Numbered from the stretch's first letter, positions 48,363 through 58,392 are shown. The stretch: DNA of 64,000 nucleotides from Conus ventricosus (GCA_018398815.1 CM031601.1:22543830-22607829); one strand, 5' to 3'. Notes: generated from the sequence alone by a model not told the origin. Program-made: numbers and translations.

Positions 48363-51300
48363 ATTGTGGGGGCCGCCGGGGGGTGAAGGGCTTTTTGGGT
48401 GTCTCTCTCTCGTTTCGCCCGAGTACCGGTTTTGTGTTGGCTGGTTTTTTTTTTGTTTAGTCATTTGTTTGAGTTTGTTCGTGGGTGGTTTGGGTGGGTT
48501 TACTCTAGGTGAAAGGGGGTCTTTTTTTTTGGGGGCCCCAGGGAACATCCGGCGTGGGCTCGGGGGGCGAGGGGAAACCAGGGGGAGTCGACCGCTTCCC
48601 GGGCCTTTCCCTTCCCCCGGGTACCTTACGCAGGTACGGCCGTAAGTCTTGGCCTTTGTTGCCGCCAAATCCCTTTCCCTTCCTTTTTGGGATTTAGCCA
48701 GTTCTTGTTTTTTTTTTTTTACCGGGGTTTTTGATACGGGGGGTTTCAAACGGACGCTGTGTTTTTTTTTTTTTTCCCCTCCCGGGGTTCCGTCTGCTAG
48801 GGTTTTTTTTTTTGTTTTGTTTTTTTTTCGGCCACCCCAAACCCCACTGTTTGTGCTGTTTGAGCGCGGTTTTTGCCCTGTGGGGGGGGGAAGGAAATAG
48901 TTTTTGTTTTTTTTTTTTTTTTTGGTGAGCCCCACCGCCCCGTTCTCGTGCTGTTAAAAGCGCGGGTTTCCAGGGGGGCGCCGGAAATTGTCCGCACACA
49001 AAGCACCAAAACACCCCTTCACACATATAAAACACGCCCCAAAATATTTTTTTTTTTTTTTTTCCCCTATTTGGGAAATTTTTTTTTCCCCTGGGTTTTT
49101 TTAAAACTTTTAGGATATTTTTTGTCATGGGGGACTCCGGCGCTGGGGGTATGGGGGACGCGGGGTCGAAGAAGAAGGGGATTCAAAAAGTTACGTTTGT
49201 TTCCCCACTAATTTTGTTTCCCCGTAAATTCGACACGGTAAACTTCTACCCTTTCCGTGCTGTACAGGTTGGCCCTGGGTTCTTTTACACCTCTTTCCCC
49301 CGGGGGGGTTTCCGTCGAGAACCCCGCTGGCCTTCCGCTCGGAAAACGTCAGAGAAAAGCGAAGCAAATTGGGGTTTTTGTTGAGTCCGGGGAGACCCAA
49401 ACCCCTTTTCCTCCCAGGGGTTTTCCCCCCGGAAGGGGGATGCCCCAGAAGACTTTCCCCTTTTGGGAATGTCGGGGACCCAAGGGCGGGTCAGACGGAT
49501 CATCCCTCCGGGTCGGGGGGTGGTGAACCCCGCCCCAGGATTCACCTCTGTCCCCTTCCCGTTTTGGAGCGGCAGCGTAGTGAAGAGGCTGCAGGCGGAA
49601 GTCTGCGTAAAGGGAAAAGGCTGCTAGAGGAAGCCCGCGTAGGGAAAAAAACGTTGGGGAAAAGGCAAGGCTCCGTTTGGGAAGAGCTGGTTAGGGAGGC
49701 CCTTTTCGTAGAGGGGACTGACAGAAGGAGGTTTGCATAAGGGGAAAAGGGGATTTTACGTAGGGAGGAGGGGGCTAAACCCGGGGGCTTTAGCGTAGGG
49801 AGGAGGCTGCCTGGGGCAGGGGGGTTTTTTCTCAGCGTTTGAAGGAGGCTGCTCACTTTGAGAGGAGGCTGCCAGAAAAGGAGGAGGGGGTAGGGAAGAG
49901 GGTGACAGGCAGGAAGCCCTCCGTTTGGGAAGAACCCCCCCCCCCCCCAGAACCCCCCCCCCCCCAATGGGGCTTGCGTAGGGGGGGAAAGGGAAAAATT
50001 TCTTTGGGGGGCCTTCCCCCTTTTGTAAACCGGGGGTTAATCACCCGGAGGGGGTTTTGGGTTAGAGGGCCCCAAAATTAAAGCTTTCCCGGTTTTAGCC
50101 CAGGGAGGACATTTTTACATGTTCTTAGAGCATTTTTAAAAGGTTTTTTTGTTCATTTCCAAATTTTCTAGGAAAAAAAGGCTAAAGCCAAACCCTTTTT
50201 TTTTTGGATTATCTGGTGCTGCCCAAAGGGGGTTTGTGCTCCTCTTAAAAAAAGGGGCTCTTTGGGAGGCATGCAGTTTTGGTTTGGTAAGGGGGTTTCC
50301 CCTTTTCCCCGAGACTTTCAGGGGGAAGTTCAGGTCCATGAAGAAGAAAAAGACAGACCCGTGCAGTTTGGTGAAAGGCTGCGCAAAAAATGGGGACTGG
50401 CGTAAATTACTAAGTTGGAGCGAAAGGGTCTGTTTCCCATTGAACAGTCCCAACCTGGGTCCCCAGGTTTTGGGGTCCCGGGTAGGCGGAAAACAGCACC
50501 TAGGATTTCGCGGCTGCGATTCAAAACCGGGCCCGAGGGTTTGCTGAAAACTCGGCAGGGGCTTTTGGGGAAAACGCCCAGATACCGGGAAAAGGGAAGG
50601 GCCCCCCACCGGATTTTTAGCAAAAGGGGCCCACAACTGCGCCGGGGGTGAAAAAGGCAGGGAGTTTCCCTCGGGGGCCCCAGCACCCCCATTTGTTTTT
50701 TTTGTGGTCGTCCTGGCCACATTAGGAAAGGGTTGTCCTAAACCGGGTGGGAAATCATGGGGCTTTTCCTTTTCCACATCCTCGCGCCTCGGCTAACGTG
50801 GGGTCCATCCAAGCCCTTTGGGGGGACAGGTGTCCAGTGTTTCTTTCTGTTGTTGGTTTATCCTTGGTCGAAATATCAAGGGGTTGGGGGATCAAAGCTC
50901 TTTTTTTGATAAGATTTTTTGGTTTTTCCCCCCGGGGGCCCCGGGGGGGGCGGCCCGTTTGTTTTTTGCGGGTTGGGGTGGGTTTTTTCCTCCCCCCGTC
51001 CTTCTGTATATTCCTGTCTCCACCCCCCACTTCTGTGGCGAAGTAGGGGCTATTTGCGGTTTGGGGCCCCCTTTTGTATTCCCTTATTTTATAGGGGAAA
51101 ACTATCAAACCCCCCCCAGAAGGGGCGCGTAGGGCCGTGTCTAGGATTTGCCCGTACAGGCGTGTGTGGGGGGTATCACAGCGGCCAAAGCAAAAAGCAG
51201 GGAAAAGGAATTTTCGTTGTTTTTCAAGGCCGTTTTCCCTAACGGGGGTTTGGGGAAAAGGGCCCATCCTGCAGCATTTTTTCCCTTCCCTTTAGGCCAG

Positions 51301-52435
51301 GGACTGGTTTTCCCAACGCCTTCGACAACTTGTGGGTTTGTCCCGCTCGTCGGCCCGACAGCCAAGGGACTTCAAAACTCCCAAAAAAGGGGTCCTCTTT
51401 AGGGTTTTCAAATCAGGGAGATCGTTTTGGCCAAAACCTTTTTGGTTCCCCAAAACCTGAGAGAGTCTGGGCCTCCGGGAGGAAACCCCGATTCCCCCTT
51501 TGGGAGGTCCCTTTGGGGTCCAAGCGGACTCTCGAGCGAGTTAGGCAGGATTTCTTCTTGGGCCCGGGATTTTTAAAAACCCAGGTTAGGCATACTCCGC
51601 GTTGCGGTTTTTTTGCCCAAAGGACAACGCCTAAGGGGGGCTTTAGGCGTTTTTCCCCTGGGAAACAAGGGCCCGGGTTTGGGGGAAAAATTTCAGCGGT
51701 TGGGGTCGACCTGGTGGGGGCCCCTTAAACCCCCCTTTCCCACGCGGCCCCCGCCCACCCCTTCGGTTGTGGTAGAAACGCGAGGCGATACCCAGAGGGG
51801 TGTCCCCTTAGGGGCTATCGATGCCCCCACTGTTACTGAATCTCTCAGGCAGATTTGGGACGCGCATGGCGTGCCCCAAAAGAAGTACGGCCCGGGGTTT
51901 TGTTTCTGGAGAGGGGATCTTTATCCTCTCCTTTCCTGGACCGGGTCCCGGGCCCTCCCGTCGTCGAAAATCATGGGGTTAAAGGGAATGGGAAAAAACA
52001 GATCTGGCGGGTTTACTTTCCGTCATACAAGGGGTCCGGAAAAAGGATGTGAATAAAAATTTTTCCCGGCCGTAGTTTTTCATTTTTGGGGAAAAACAGT
52101 CTAGGGACCCTCCCCCCAACCGGGGTTTTATCCCTTTTTTTGGGCTCTGTATCAGGGGGAAATGACAGTTGTCACTTCCCGTGGGTTAACGGGGAGTGGG
52201 AAACAACCCAAAGGGTTTGGGTTGTTTTCTTTCTGGTTGGAAGGGGTTTTCTTAAATTTTTTGATAAATGTAGTTATTATGTAAATTTTCCCCTGGGTTT
52301 TTATCGTGGAATGTTTGTATTGGATTCACGTACTTTGTCATCACAGAGGGGTTGGGGTTTGGTTCCCCTTTTTTGTGAATTGACATGCGACAGGTTTCAA
52401 AAAGGGGAACTTGGGGGATCTCAAGAACAGATGCT
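48363..52435 (+). pseudogene. Retroelement interior: Gag-like region, no pol recognised
   Basis: A possible Gag start lies at 49126 (MGDSGAGGMGDAGSKKKG), followed by a region of imperfect short repeats rich in Glu/Arg/Gly (49560-49920). A zinc knuckle of C-X2-C-X4-H-X4-C form is at 50694-50735: CFFC, GRPGHIRKG, then Cys after one extra base. The following 1.7 kb (50740-52435) gives no reverse transcriptase, protease or integrase motif in any frame, even allowing for frameshifts. Either the element is Gag-only and depends on a partner, or pol is lost or unreadable here. Confidence 0.6.
50694..50735 (+). other. CCHC zinc knuckle of Gag nucleocapsid
   Basis: Cys codons at 50694 and 50703, His at 50718 and the last Cys after a one-base frame slip in a GGG run. 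The spacing is that of retroviral-type RNA-binding knuckles. Confidence 0.75.
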
Positions 52436-52450
52436 TTAAAAAGGGGGGGT
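52436..52450 (+). promoter_or_regulatory. Polypurine tract
   Basis: An uninterrupted purine run (AAAAAGGGGGGG) ends at the first base of the 3' LTR; this is the plus-strand primer site of LTR elements and fixes orientation and boundary. Confidence 0.75.
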
Positions 52451-54717
52451 TTTCACGAGTTTTGTCACGAGGGCTACCCACGTTAAACCCCCCTGGGGGG
52501 GGCGGAAATTACTTTTTTGTTTTTTGTCGTTGTGTTTTTCGTGAAACCTCCCCTTTGGGTGGCTTTGGTGCAGTTTCCCTTGGGGTGGTTCAGGCCCAAA
52601 TTCGGGTTTTCTTTCTCTCTCCCCTCTCTCTAATTTCCCCCCCGCCCGTGTAAATTTATCCTGCAAGTTTAGGGGGGCCGGACCTTTTCTCCGAACTTTC
52701 TGTCTATCGGGCCCCCGCCTGTCCTTTTTTCCCGTGCACGTGCTTCGTTTCTTTAGTTTTTAAGTATGGCCCCCTTGGGGACGCAGCATGGCATGTCGGC
52801 CCCATTGCGAGGGGGGTTAGCCCCCCCCCCCCCCTTCACTCGAGCGGGGAGGCCCTTGGGGGGGGCCTGCTCCATTGGGGTTTTTTACCCATCTCGAGGT
52901 ACAGTCAGTCTTTTAATTTTCCCGTAGTCCCGGCCCGTAAGGGGGGACAATTTTTTCTTTTGTTTCCCCATCTTCGCCTCTGTCCCCTGACGGGACAGAG
53001 GGTGGGGGAGTCCTTTGCCCGCCTCTTTAGGGGCAAACCCCGGGGGGAGCTGGTAAGCATCCGTTTGTGGTCTGTTTGGTTTTTTAAATTTTTTGTTGTT
53101 AGCCCGGGTTATCTTTTGCTTTTTGGGCAATTTTCTTTTTTTTTCGAAATTGTAAGGGAAAATTGTGTGGAAACCCTTTTTTCTGGTTTAAATTTTTTTT
53201 AACCGGGGCCCTTTTAAATTTTTCCCCAAAAATTTTTTTTCCTGTTTATGAAAGGGTTTTAAAGCGGTTTTTGTCGGTGGGGGGGGAGAGAACCTGGTGA
53301 TTCGGGGTTGGGAAATTTCTTGGGTTTGCCGTCCCCCCCTGTCCATTTTGCCCGGCTTTTACCTTCGGCCACCGTTTTGTTTTTTGGGGTGCAAGGAGAG
53401 CGTGGGGTTTTTTGGGTTTACGAAGGGGCGTGCGCATGATTTGTCGTTCGGATGTGGGGGTTTTTGGGGATTTGTGTTATTTTGAAATTTTGTTTTTAAA
53501 AGTGACAGTTTTTGCCATTGAATTAAAAATTTTTTCAAATTTTTGGGGGCAGTTATTAAGCGATGGGGCGCTGTTTTTGATTTTTTTTCCTTTGGGAAAG
53601 GAAAAACGTTAAGCCCTGAGTGAGTGAAAAGGGGGGAGATTTTTCAAATTTTGTTTTTTAACCGTTGAAAAAATGCGTCTTTTAACCCCGCTTGTGGGGA
53701 GAAAACCCGATTTTTAAAGGATTTTACTGGGTTGCCCTTTTAATTTAAATTCCCCCCGCCCCTCCCTGCGAGTGGGTTTTTCTTGACGCAATGGGCAGAA
53801 AGGGAATGCGGCAGGGGTTTTTTAAACCCCTTTTCCTTCCTCCCTTTTCCCTTCTTTTTTTTCTCCTCTCCCACTCTCCTCCCAGCTTTCGGCCCCCCCC
53901 TCCCCGGGGGGTTCCCCGGGGGCCCTGGATGGTGCCCGTGCAGGGCGGGCCAAAGTTCTGGTGAGACCAAAAAACGAAAATGGGGGCCCCGCCGGGGCCC
54001 AGGCCCCGCCTTTGGGCGGGGCCGTGGACTGCAGGGGGGGGCCCCCCGTTTTCGCTGGGCCGTTTGGGCCCCCTGTCCAGGGGGCCCTTAAAAGCCGGGC
54101 CCCCCCCCCCCCCCCCCCCCCCGGGCACCCCTTCCTCCTTGGGCCCCCCTTGGGGGGTCGAGGGGTCGGTTTGGGGGGACCCCCTGCGAGAAACCAACCC
54201 GGGGGGGAAACCCGTGCGAAAAGGGTTTCCCTGCGGACTTGCAGGGGGAGGGGTTTTTGGGGCGCAAATCCGTGGGTGGAAAGGTTAATACTGGAAATAT
54301 TTCTTTTAATTTTCCCTGTCATATTGGGGCTGGAAAAGCGTTAAATTTTGGGTTTTGTACGTCATTGGTTAAAAATTTTTTTTTAAATCGTGCATGGGGT
54401 TTTGGGGGTTTTAAAATGCTTGATTTTCGATGGGGCCTGTTGTGTGCTTGGGGTGCTGATTTGTGATTGTGCTGTTTGTGTGCGTTTTGGAAATGCTTGA
54501 TTTGGATTTTGCATGTTGGGTGCGTTGGGAAGGGCGTTTTTTTGATCGTGCATGGTGCTGTGTTGGAATTTTTTTTTTTGCTGGGGGGTATTTTGGGGGG
54601 GTTTTTTCGTTAAAATTTATTGTGTGGGCTCTTGCGGAGCGTGGGGAGGTCATCACTCCCCCTTTACTCCCACCAGGGCCGACCTGGGCGGGGGACCTCC
54701 CGGGGTCGGCCCTGACA
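52451..54717 (+). repeat. 3' LTR (about 2.27 kb)
   Basis: Direct repeat of 46110-48362. It begins TTTCACGAG (TGTCACGAG in the 5' LTR) and ends CCCTGACA, after which the Polinton polymerase sequence resumes (TTCTTTAAACTGAGAT against TCTTCAAACTGAGATA in copy A). The two LTRs differ at many places, but consensus error here is too heavy to use that as an age estimate. Confidence 0.82.
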
Positions 54718-55050
54718 AATGTGAGTGGGGGGGTTTTGTTCTTTAAACTGAGATTTGCTTCTATACTTTCTGGAAAGGTTTTTTTTAAAGTTTAACTCTT
54801 GCTTATATTGTTTTATTAAATTTGGAAAAATTGTTTGCATGATTTTTAACCGGGTTTTAGAAACGCAAAAACCCCACCACATAAAACACATGTTGTCAGA
54901 ATTATGTATGTTTAAGACTGCTCGTTTTAAAACTAACTCTTTTGGGAGAGGAAGGTAAGAATTACCGACTATAGGATAGAACTTTGTTTGTTTTAATTTG
55001 ATTTCAAGGACTGTCCCTTCAGACCAGCCAGAACCCTTAACTTTGCCTCC
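54718..55050 (-). pseudogene. DNA polymerase B, copy B, N-terminal part
   Basis: Minus-strand reading gives TVLEIKLKQTKFYPIVGNSY, LPLPKELVLKRAVLNI and then the MCFMWWGF block that corresponds to the clean start of copy A. The frame is open back to a TGA at 55051-55053 and contains no ATG before the conserved part. It overlaps the preceding gene by about 58 bases in the -1 frame, so expression by frameshifting, splicing or a sequence error must be considered. The rest of the gene lies beyond the LTR element. Confidence 0.7.
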
Positions 55051-55394
55051 TCACTTGCATGGTTAAACTGTGTAAGCATGTAGTCAGCCCAGTTAGAGTT
55101 AAAGTCGTGATAGCTGATAACTTCTTTCTGTTTAGTTGAAACCCAGACTGGCATGTTACTATCATCAGGTGTTATAAAATCAATCAGAACGGTTAACAGC
55201 ACTTTTACTGGCAGTTCCATCTTAAGAGACTCTGGGATTTTAGAGATAGCATGTGCCACGCTTTCATGAACACTTGTGAGGTTAATGATGTCCATGTCTA
55301 CTTCGCTAAACGTATTGCTTAATTGTTTGTCACTACCAAATATTTCTTCCATCGTATATAGTTTTCTATCCTCGAATTTACTTGTGGTCGTCAT
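54993..55394 (-). CDS. Small Polinton protein 1 (133 aa), paralogue pair
   Basis: Clean frame from ATG at 55394 (MTTTSKFEDRKLYTMEEIF) to a stop at 54993. An open extension to 55460 upstream is probably not used, since it is hydrophobic and AT-rich. The middle contains HAISKIPESLKMELPVKVLL and DFITPDDSN, which match the protein at 55820-56117 residue for residue in many places (AISKLP, PV, APEDVN). No catalytic motif, signal peptide or membrane helix; predicted helical and acidic. It lies just upstream of, and overlaps, the polymerase frame. Function unknown. Confidence 0.65.
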   Translation of the reverse strand: MTTTSKFEDRKLYTMEEIFGSDKQLSNTFSEVDMDIINLTSVHESVAHAISKIPESLKMELPVKVLLTVLIDFITPDDSNMPVWVSTKQKEVISYHDFNSNWADYMLTQFNHASEEAKLRVLAGLKGQSLKSN

Positions 55395-55463
55395 TTTTAA
55401 AGCCACAATATTTACGTAGATTAAAAAAAATAAATGTAAATAAAAGTAAGTAAAACACACTTT

Positions 55464-55740
55464 TTATTCTTCACCCAAGCGTTGCAACACTTCAAGACAC
55501 GTTAACCTTACAATAACACCCACCAATATTTTAGCTTTTTCTGAATCACTACAGTTAATGTTCATCACTTTGATTGCCGCTTTGATTGCTTCGTCAAATA
55601 TTTCACTATGATCTTTTATTATATGTGTTTACATCATTCTCAAACCCAAATTCACTAAAATCATTGTTTAATACTTTCATTGTTTCGTCAAATGGTTCAT
55701 TACAATTCTTTAAATCAGATTCGTTGAGTTCGGCAGCCAT
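55464..55740 (-). CDS. Small Polinton protein 2 (about 90 aa, one frameshift)
   Basis: ATG at 55740 opens MAAELNESDLKNCNEPFDET and reaches a stop at 55606. One frame over, the sequence continues as SEIFDEAIKAAIKVMNINCS and ends LTCLEVLQRLGEE at 55464. The repeated FDE[TA]xK[VA] motif on both sides of the break supports a single gene of about 90 residues. The sequence quality here is good, so the break may be real. Acidic, helical, not recognised. Spacing to the next gene is about 70 bases, operon-like for a compact viral-type element. Confidence 0.5.
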
Positions 55741-55819
55741 TTTTTTAATATAAAATAAATAAAAAATTAATTGTAATGTAAATTCAGCTATTATTCATAG
55801 TCTTTTCTAATCGCAAAAC

Positions 55820-56117
55820 CTAATCTTTATTAAAGCGAATAGCTACTCCTTCAGGGCTGGTAGAAACAGTCAGATTAACATCTTCAGGAGCTATATTATC
55901 AACTAAAATGGCAAACAACTTTACAACTGGTTGGGCCCAAGTATCTGGTAGTTTACTGATAGCTTCCAATACATCTTCTCGCATATCTATGCGATTAAAA
56001 AGATCAGTAATTAATTCTTCAAACCTGTTCTTTAACTGATCTTTATCTGCTTCTCTCTCCCAATCCAACTCGTAAAGTATATTAATAAGCTCTGCAGCTA
56101 ATTCGGCCTTTATTTTT
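55820..56117 (-). CDS. Small Polinton protein 3 (about 95 aa), paralogue pair
   Basis: Open from a stop just before 56117 to 55820, with AELAAELINILYELDWEREA, then DVLEAISKLPDTWAQPVVKL and NIAPEDVN. No ATG lies between the upstream stop and the conserved part, so the start is unclear (lost, non-ATG or spliced). It is clearly related to the protein at 54993-55394. The two probably arose by duplication inside the element. Function unknown. Confidence 0.55.
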
Positions 56118-57035
56118 TAAACCGGAATATAAACGACAATTAAAAAAATTAATTAATCAGTTTCTCTCTCCCCTCATTCACGCACGCATATGTTAAGGGA
56201 AACAACTCCGTAGACGTTTTGTAACTTGAAAATAGGAGTTGTCCCCGTGTAGATTAACAATAGTTATTCAAAACCACACACGCCCAGTCAGCCTGATCAC
56301 GCATTCAACACACAGACACAAACACACAGACAGACACTGACACAAACACACAGGCTGACAGACAGGTAGACAGACAGGTAGACAGGCAGGTAGATGGGCA
56401 GACAGGCACACGCGGTCCGTAACGAACCTCGCCTATTGATCGGGGGTAGCGACTGAGGTCTATTTTGGTTTTCGGGCTTTCCCGCTGAGACCTATTTGAG
56501 TTTCGGGGTTTCCCGTTCCTAGCAGTTATAGTAGAGTATTGATTTTACCTTCCTTGTTCACAAAGTAATCATTAGCAATCAAACTAAGCAAAACAATGAT
56601 AATGATAATGAAAGTGATTTATCCCCTTTAATTATGCATAAAATGTAATTACCTCCCTGAATTAATTATCTATTTACAGATCAGTGAGAGAGAGAATTGA
56701 TTATTAAAAGTTGTGTTTTTGTGTTTAATTTGCTAAAGTTTTAATATGAATATTGTGCAAAGTAGCTACTAAAAAGTACTTTAAAGCACAGTTGTTGTTT
56801 AACCTTTAAAACTATTCTGCTTGAATAAAAAAACAATTTTAATAACACCCCCAATTATGCATAAACACCATAAAATTATAAAGTTTTCAGTTTGTACAGT
56901 ATATATATTTATCCAAAAAGTGTAAAGTTGGGAATATGCCTGCGGCGGTTTTGTGCTTGTTTGTGTGGTTTGGAAAGTCTTAATTTGGCCCTCTTCTCTG
57001 CCCTATAGTGACCCTTCCCATTTTCGTGTTTCGTC

Positions 57036-57190
57036 TAGGTCACTGGCGAGGCTATAAACGCCCGCAAACCACAATGTGTTGTCTGGGTCACTGGCGTGGC
57101 TATAAACGCCCGCAAACCACAATGTGCTGTGTTGTCTGGGTCACTGGCGCGGCTATAAACGCCCGCAAACCACAATGTGTGTGTGTGTCC
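57036..57190. repeat. Three-copy tandem repeat (about 48-53 bp)
   Basis: Three units, each starting GGTCACTGGCG and containing GGCTATAAACGCCCGCAAAC then CACAATGTG, at about 57039, 57087 and 57139, differing mainly in a TGTGT run. Confidence 0.9.
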
Positions 57191-57290
57191 TAGGAAGGGC
57201 CACTGAAAGGGGGTGAGAGAATTGCCCCAAATTAGACAAACTGAAAGTAGGCAACCAAGTGTAGAAATACCACTATTAGAGGCATATTCC

Positions 57291-57404
57291 CAAAACTCTT
57301 CACATCTGGCCACATTATCTGTGATCCTCTGGATCTGGCTTGGGGCCCTAGGGCGCCATAGACCCAGGGGTGATCAGTGATGTGGCCAGATGCGAAGAGT
57401 TTTG
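57291..57404. repeat. Hairpin (inverted repeat of about 26 bp)
   Basis: AAAACTCTTCACATCTGGCC near 57291 pairs with GGCCAGATGCGAAGAGTTTT near 57385 around a centre of about 60 bases. It resembles a small fold-back (MITE-like) element. It lies just inside the right terminal repeat. Confidence 0.75.
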
Positions 57405-57434
57405 CACTTTTTTATAATGATTTTTATGTTCTGA

Positions 57435-57642
57435 AGAGAATGTAAATATGTTCGTTCACAATCACCCACTCTTATGTGCTGATTACGTCAATATTTGGCA
57501 GTTTTGAGGTGATAATTTTGTTTGTGAAAAGGTGTTAAATTTGGCCAAAAATGATATGAGATGGACGTGATTTGTATGTGAAAAGGGGGGTTTTCGTGCA
57601 AAATAAGATGGGTGGTCTTGAACGAAGATATTTACATTTTCT
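57435..57642 (-). repeat. Right terminal inverted repeat, itself a fold-back
   Basis: 208 bp, the reverse complement of 33136-33367 with scattered differences and a shorter middle. Neither terminal repeat has a target duplication of its own, but together they enclose the element between CAATA repeats. They therefore behave as the ends of one element, not as two separate MITEs. Confidence 0.85.
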
Positions 57643-57971
57643 CAATAACATATTTTTTTCCACACAGCAGACCAGACTGGCACCCACAGTGATGTCATCA
57701 CTTCCACAGCTCACCAACACTCACATCATTATAATACCTTAGGTGAAAAGATGGACAACACTTTTTTTTTCAATAATTCAGTAACTTAACTAGATTATTT
57801 CTTTTTCCAATCACATATCAGTATACGTATTCTTTCTTCTTTCTACTCCATTCTCCTCACCATCCCCTCGACTCACATTCACTAACTACAACTTCCTACT
57901 GTCACCCTATGTCTCATCAAATCATGAAATATATCAAGGGAACAACCAAATATTTTCAGGCCTTTACTAAG
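57643..57971. repeat. Right arm of inverted duplication, middle part
   Basis: Begins with the second CAATA and is the reverse complement of about 27485-27830 (landmark GCACCCACAGTGATGTCATC). Interrupted at 57971 by a Penelope-like insertion. Confidence 0.88.
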
Positions 57972-58100
57972 CACTGGAAAGTTGCCCACTTGTGGAAAAA
58001 ACAACTTCATTAATAAAAATCCTAACTTCAATTCTATATATATATAGACACTCTTTGAAATGACAAGACAAATGACAAGACGAAACAAGCAAGTTTTCAT

Positions 58101-58135
58101 CTCCAAACGTTTCGGCACTAGGCCTTCTTCAGGGC
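58101..58135 (-). ncRNA. Hammerhead-type ribozyme motif of the Penelope-like element
   Basis: On the minus strand: CTGAAGA, a GGC/GCC stem around CTAGT, then GAAAC and GTTTGG. This is the arrangement of hammerhead cores (CTGAnGA, stem II, GAAA) that Penelope-like elements are known to carry in their terminal repeats. CTGAAGA instead of CTGATGA would weaken self-cleavage. Helices I and III were not verified. Confidence 0.5.
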
Positions 58136-58335
58136 ATGCTTTTATTACTGCACTGACTCACAAACAATGCCTTTTCCTCCACCACTCCCCCAAGAACAAA
58201 GCTCACATGACGGTCAAGATTCAAAGTGTTTAGAACAATGTTCACAAAATTTTCTCTAGTTCAATCTCCATATTCTCTCACATGTTCTAACCCAACTCAC
58301 CAACAGTCCTCAGCTGTTAACCCACTCCCCATCCC

Positions 58336-58336
<1 letters not shown>

Positions 58337-58390
<54 letters not shown>
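58337..58390. repeat. (CT)n microsatellite
   Basis: Pure CT repeats after CCCCCTTCT, inside the Penelope-like insert. Confidence 0.95.

Positions 58391-58392
<2 letters not shown>

Larger units (their letters stand above)
46110..54717 (+). mobile_element. LTR retroelement inserted in the Polinton polymerase gene
   Basis: Two direct repeats of about 2.25 kb bound a 4.1-kb interior. The LTRs begin T(G/T)TCACGAG and end in a TGACA-type terminus. A polypurine tract (AAAAAGGGGGGG) directly precedes the 3' LTR. The interior carries a Gag-type zinc knuckle on the plus strand, so the element is oriented opposite to the polymerase. Copy A shows the empty site (TTTACAGTGATTGG at 24305-24318); the copy B flanks are ...TTTACAT and AATGTGAGTGG, consistent with duplication of about 5 bp (ACAGT) blurred by sequence errors. 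Reverse transcriptase, RNase H and integrase are not recognisable. Confidence 0.85.
56118..57434. other. Non-coding right end of Polinton copy B
   Basis: No gene is supported here. It contains an inverted pair GGGAAACAACTCC (56200) and GGAGTTGTCCCC (56235), a CACA/GACA-rich stretch (56276-56410), AT-rich sequence to 56930, a three-copy tandem repeat and a hairpin (both listed separately). The length of about 1.3 kb without genes is large for a compact element, so later insertions here are possible. Confidence 0.5.
33136..57642. mobile_element. Polinton/Maverick copy B, complete ends, with nested LTR element
   Basis: The element begins AGAGAATGTAAATAT and ends with the near-perfect complement ATTTACATTTTCT. 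It is flanked on both sides by CAATA, and the left arm of the inverted duplication shows the uninterrupted site (reverse complement GTCA-CAATA-ACATAT). Total length is 24507 bp, or about 15.9 kb without the LTR insertion at 46110-54717. AG...CT ends, inverted repeats of over 200 bp, a 5-6 bp target duplication and 15-20 kb length are the known features of Polintons. Capsid, ATPase, integrase and polymerase B genes are all inside. Its bases are best at both ends and poor at about 38900-54750. Confidence 0.88.

Noticed and set aside
51700..52056. Possible integrase-like fragment in the nested LTR element (a Trp...HisGlyValPro stretch near 51870)
   Set aside because: One short resemblance without the catalytic residues, in low-quality sequence, is not enough.
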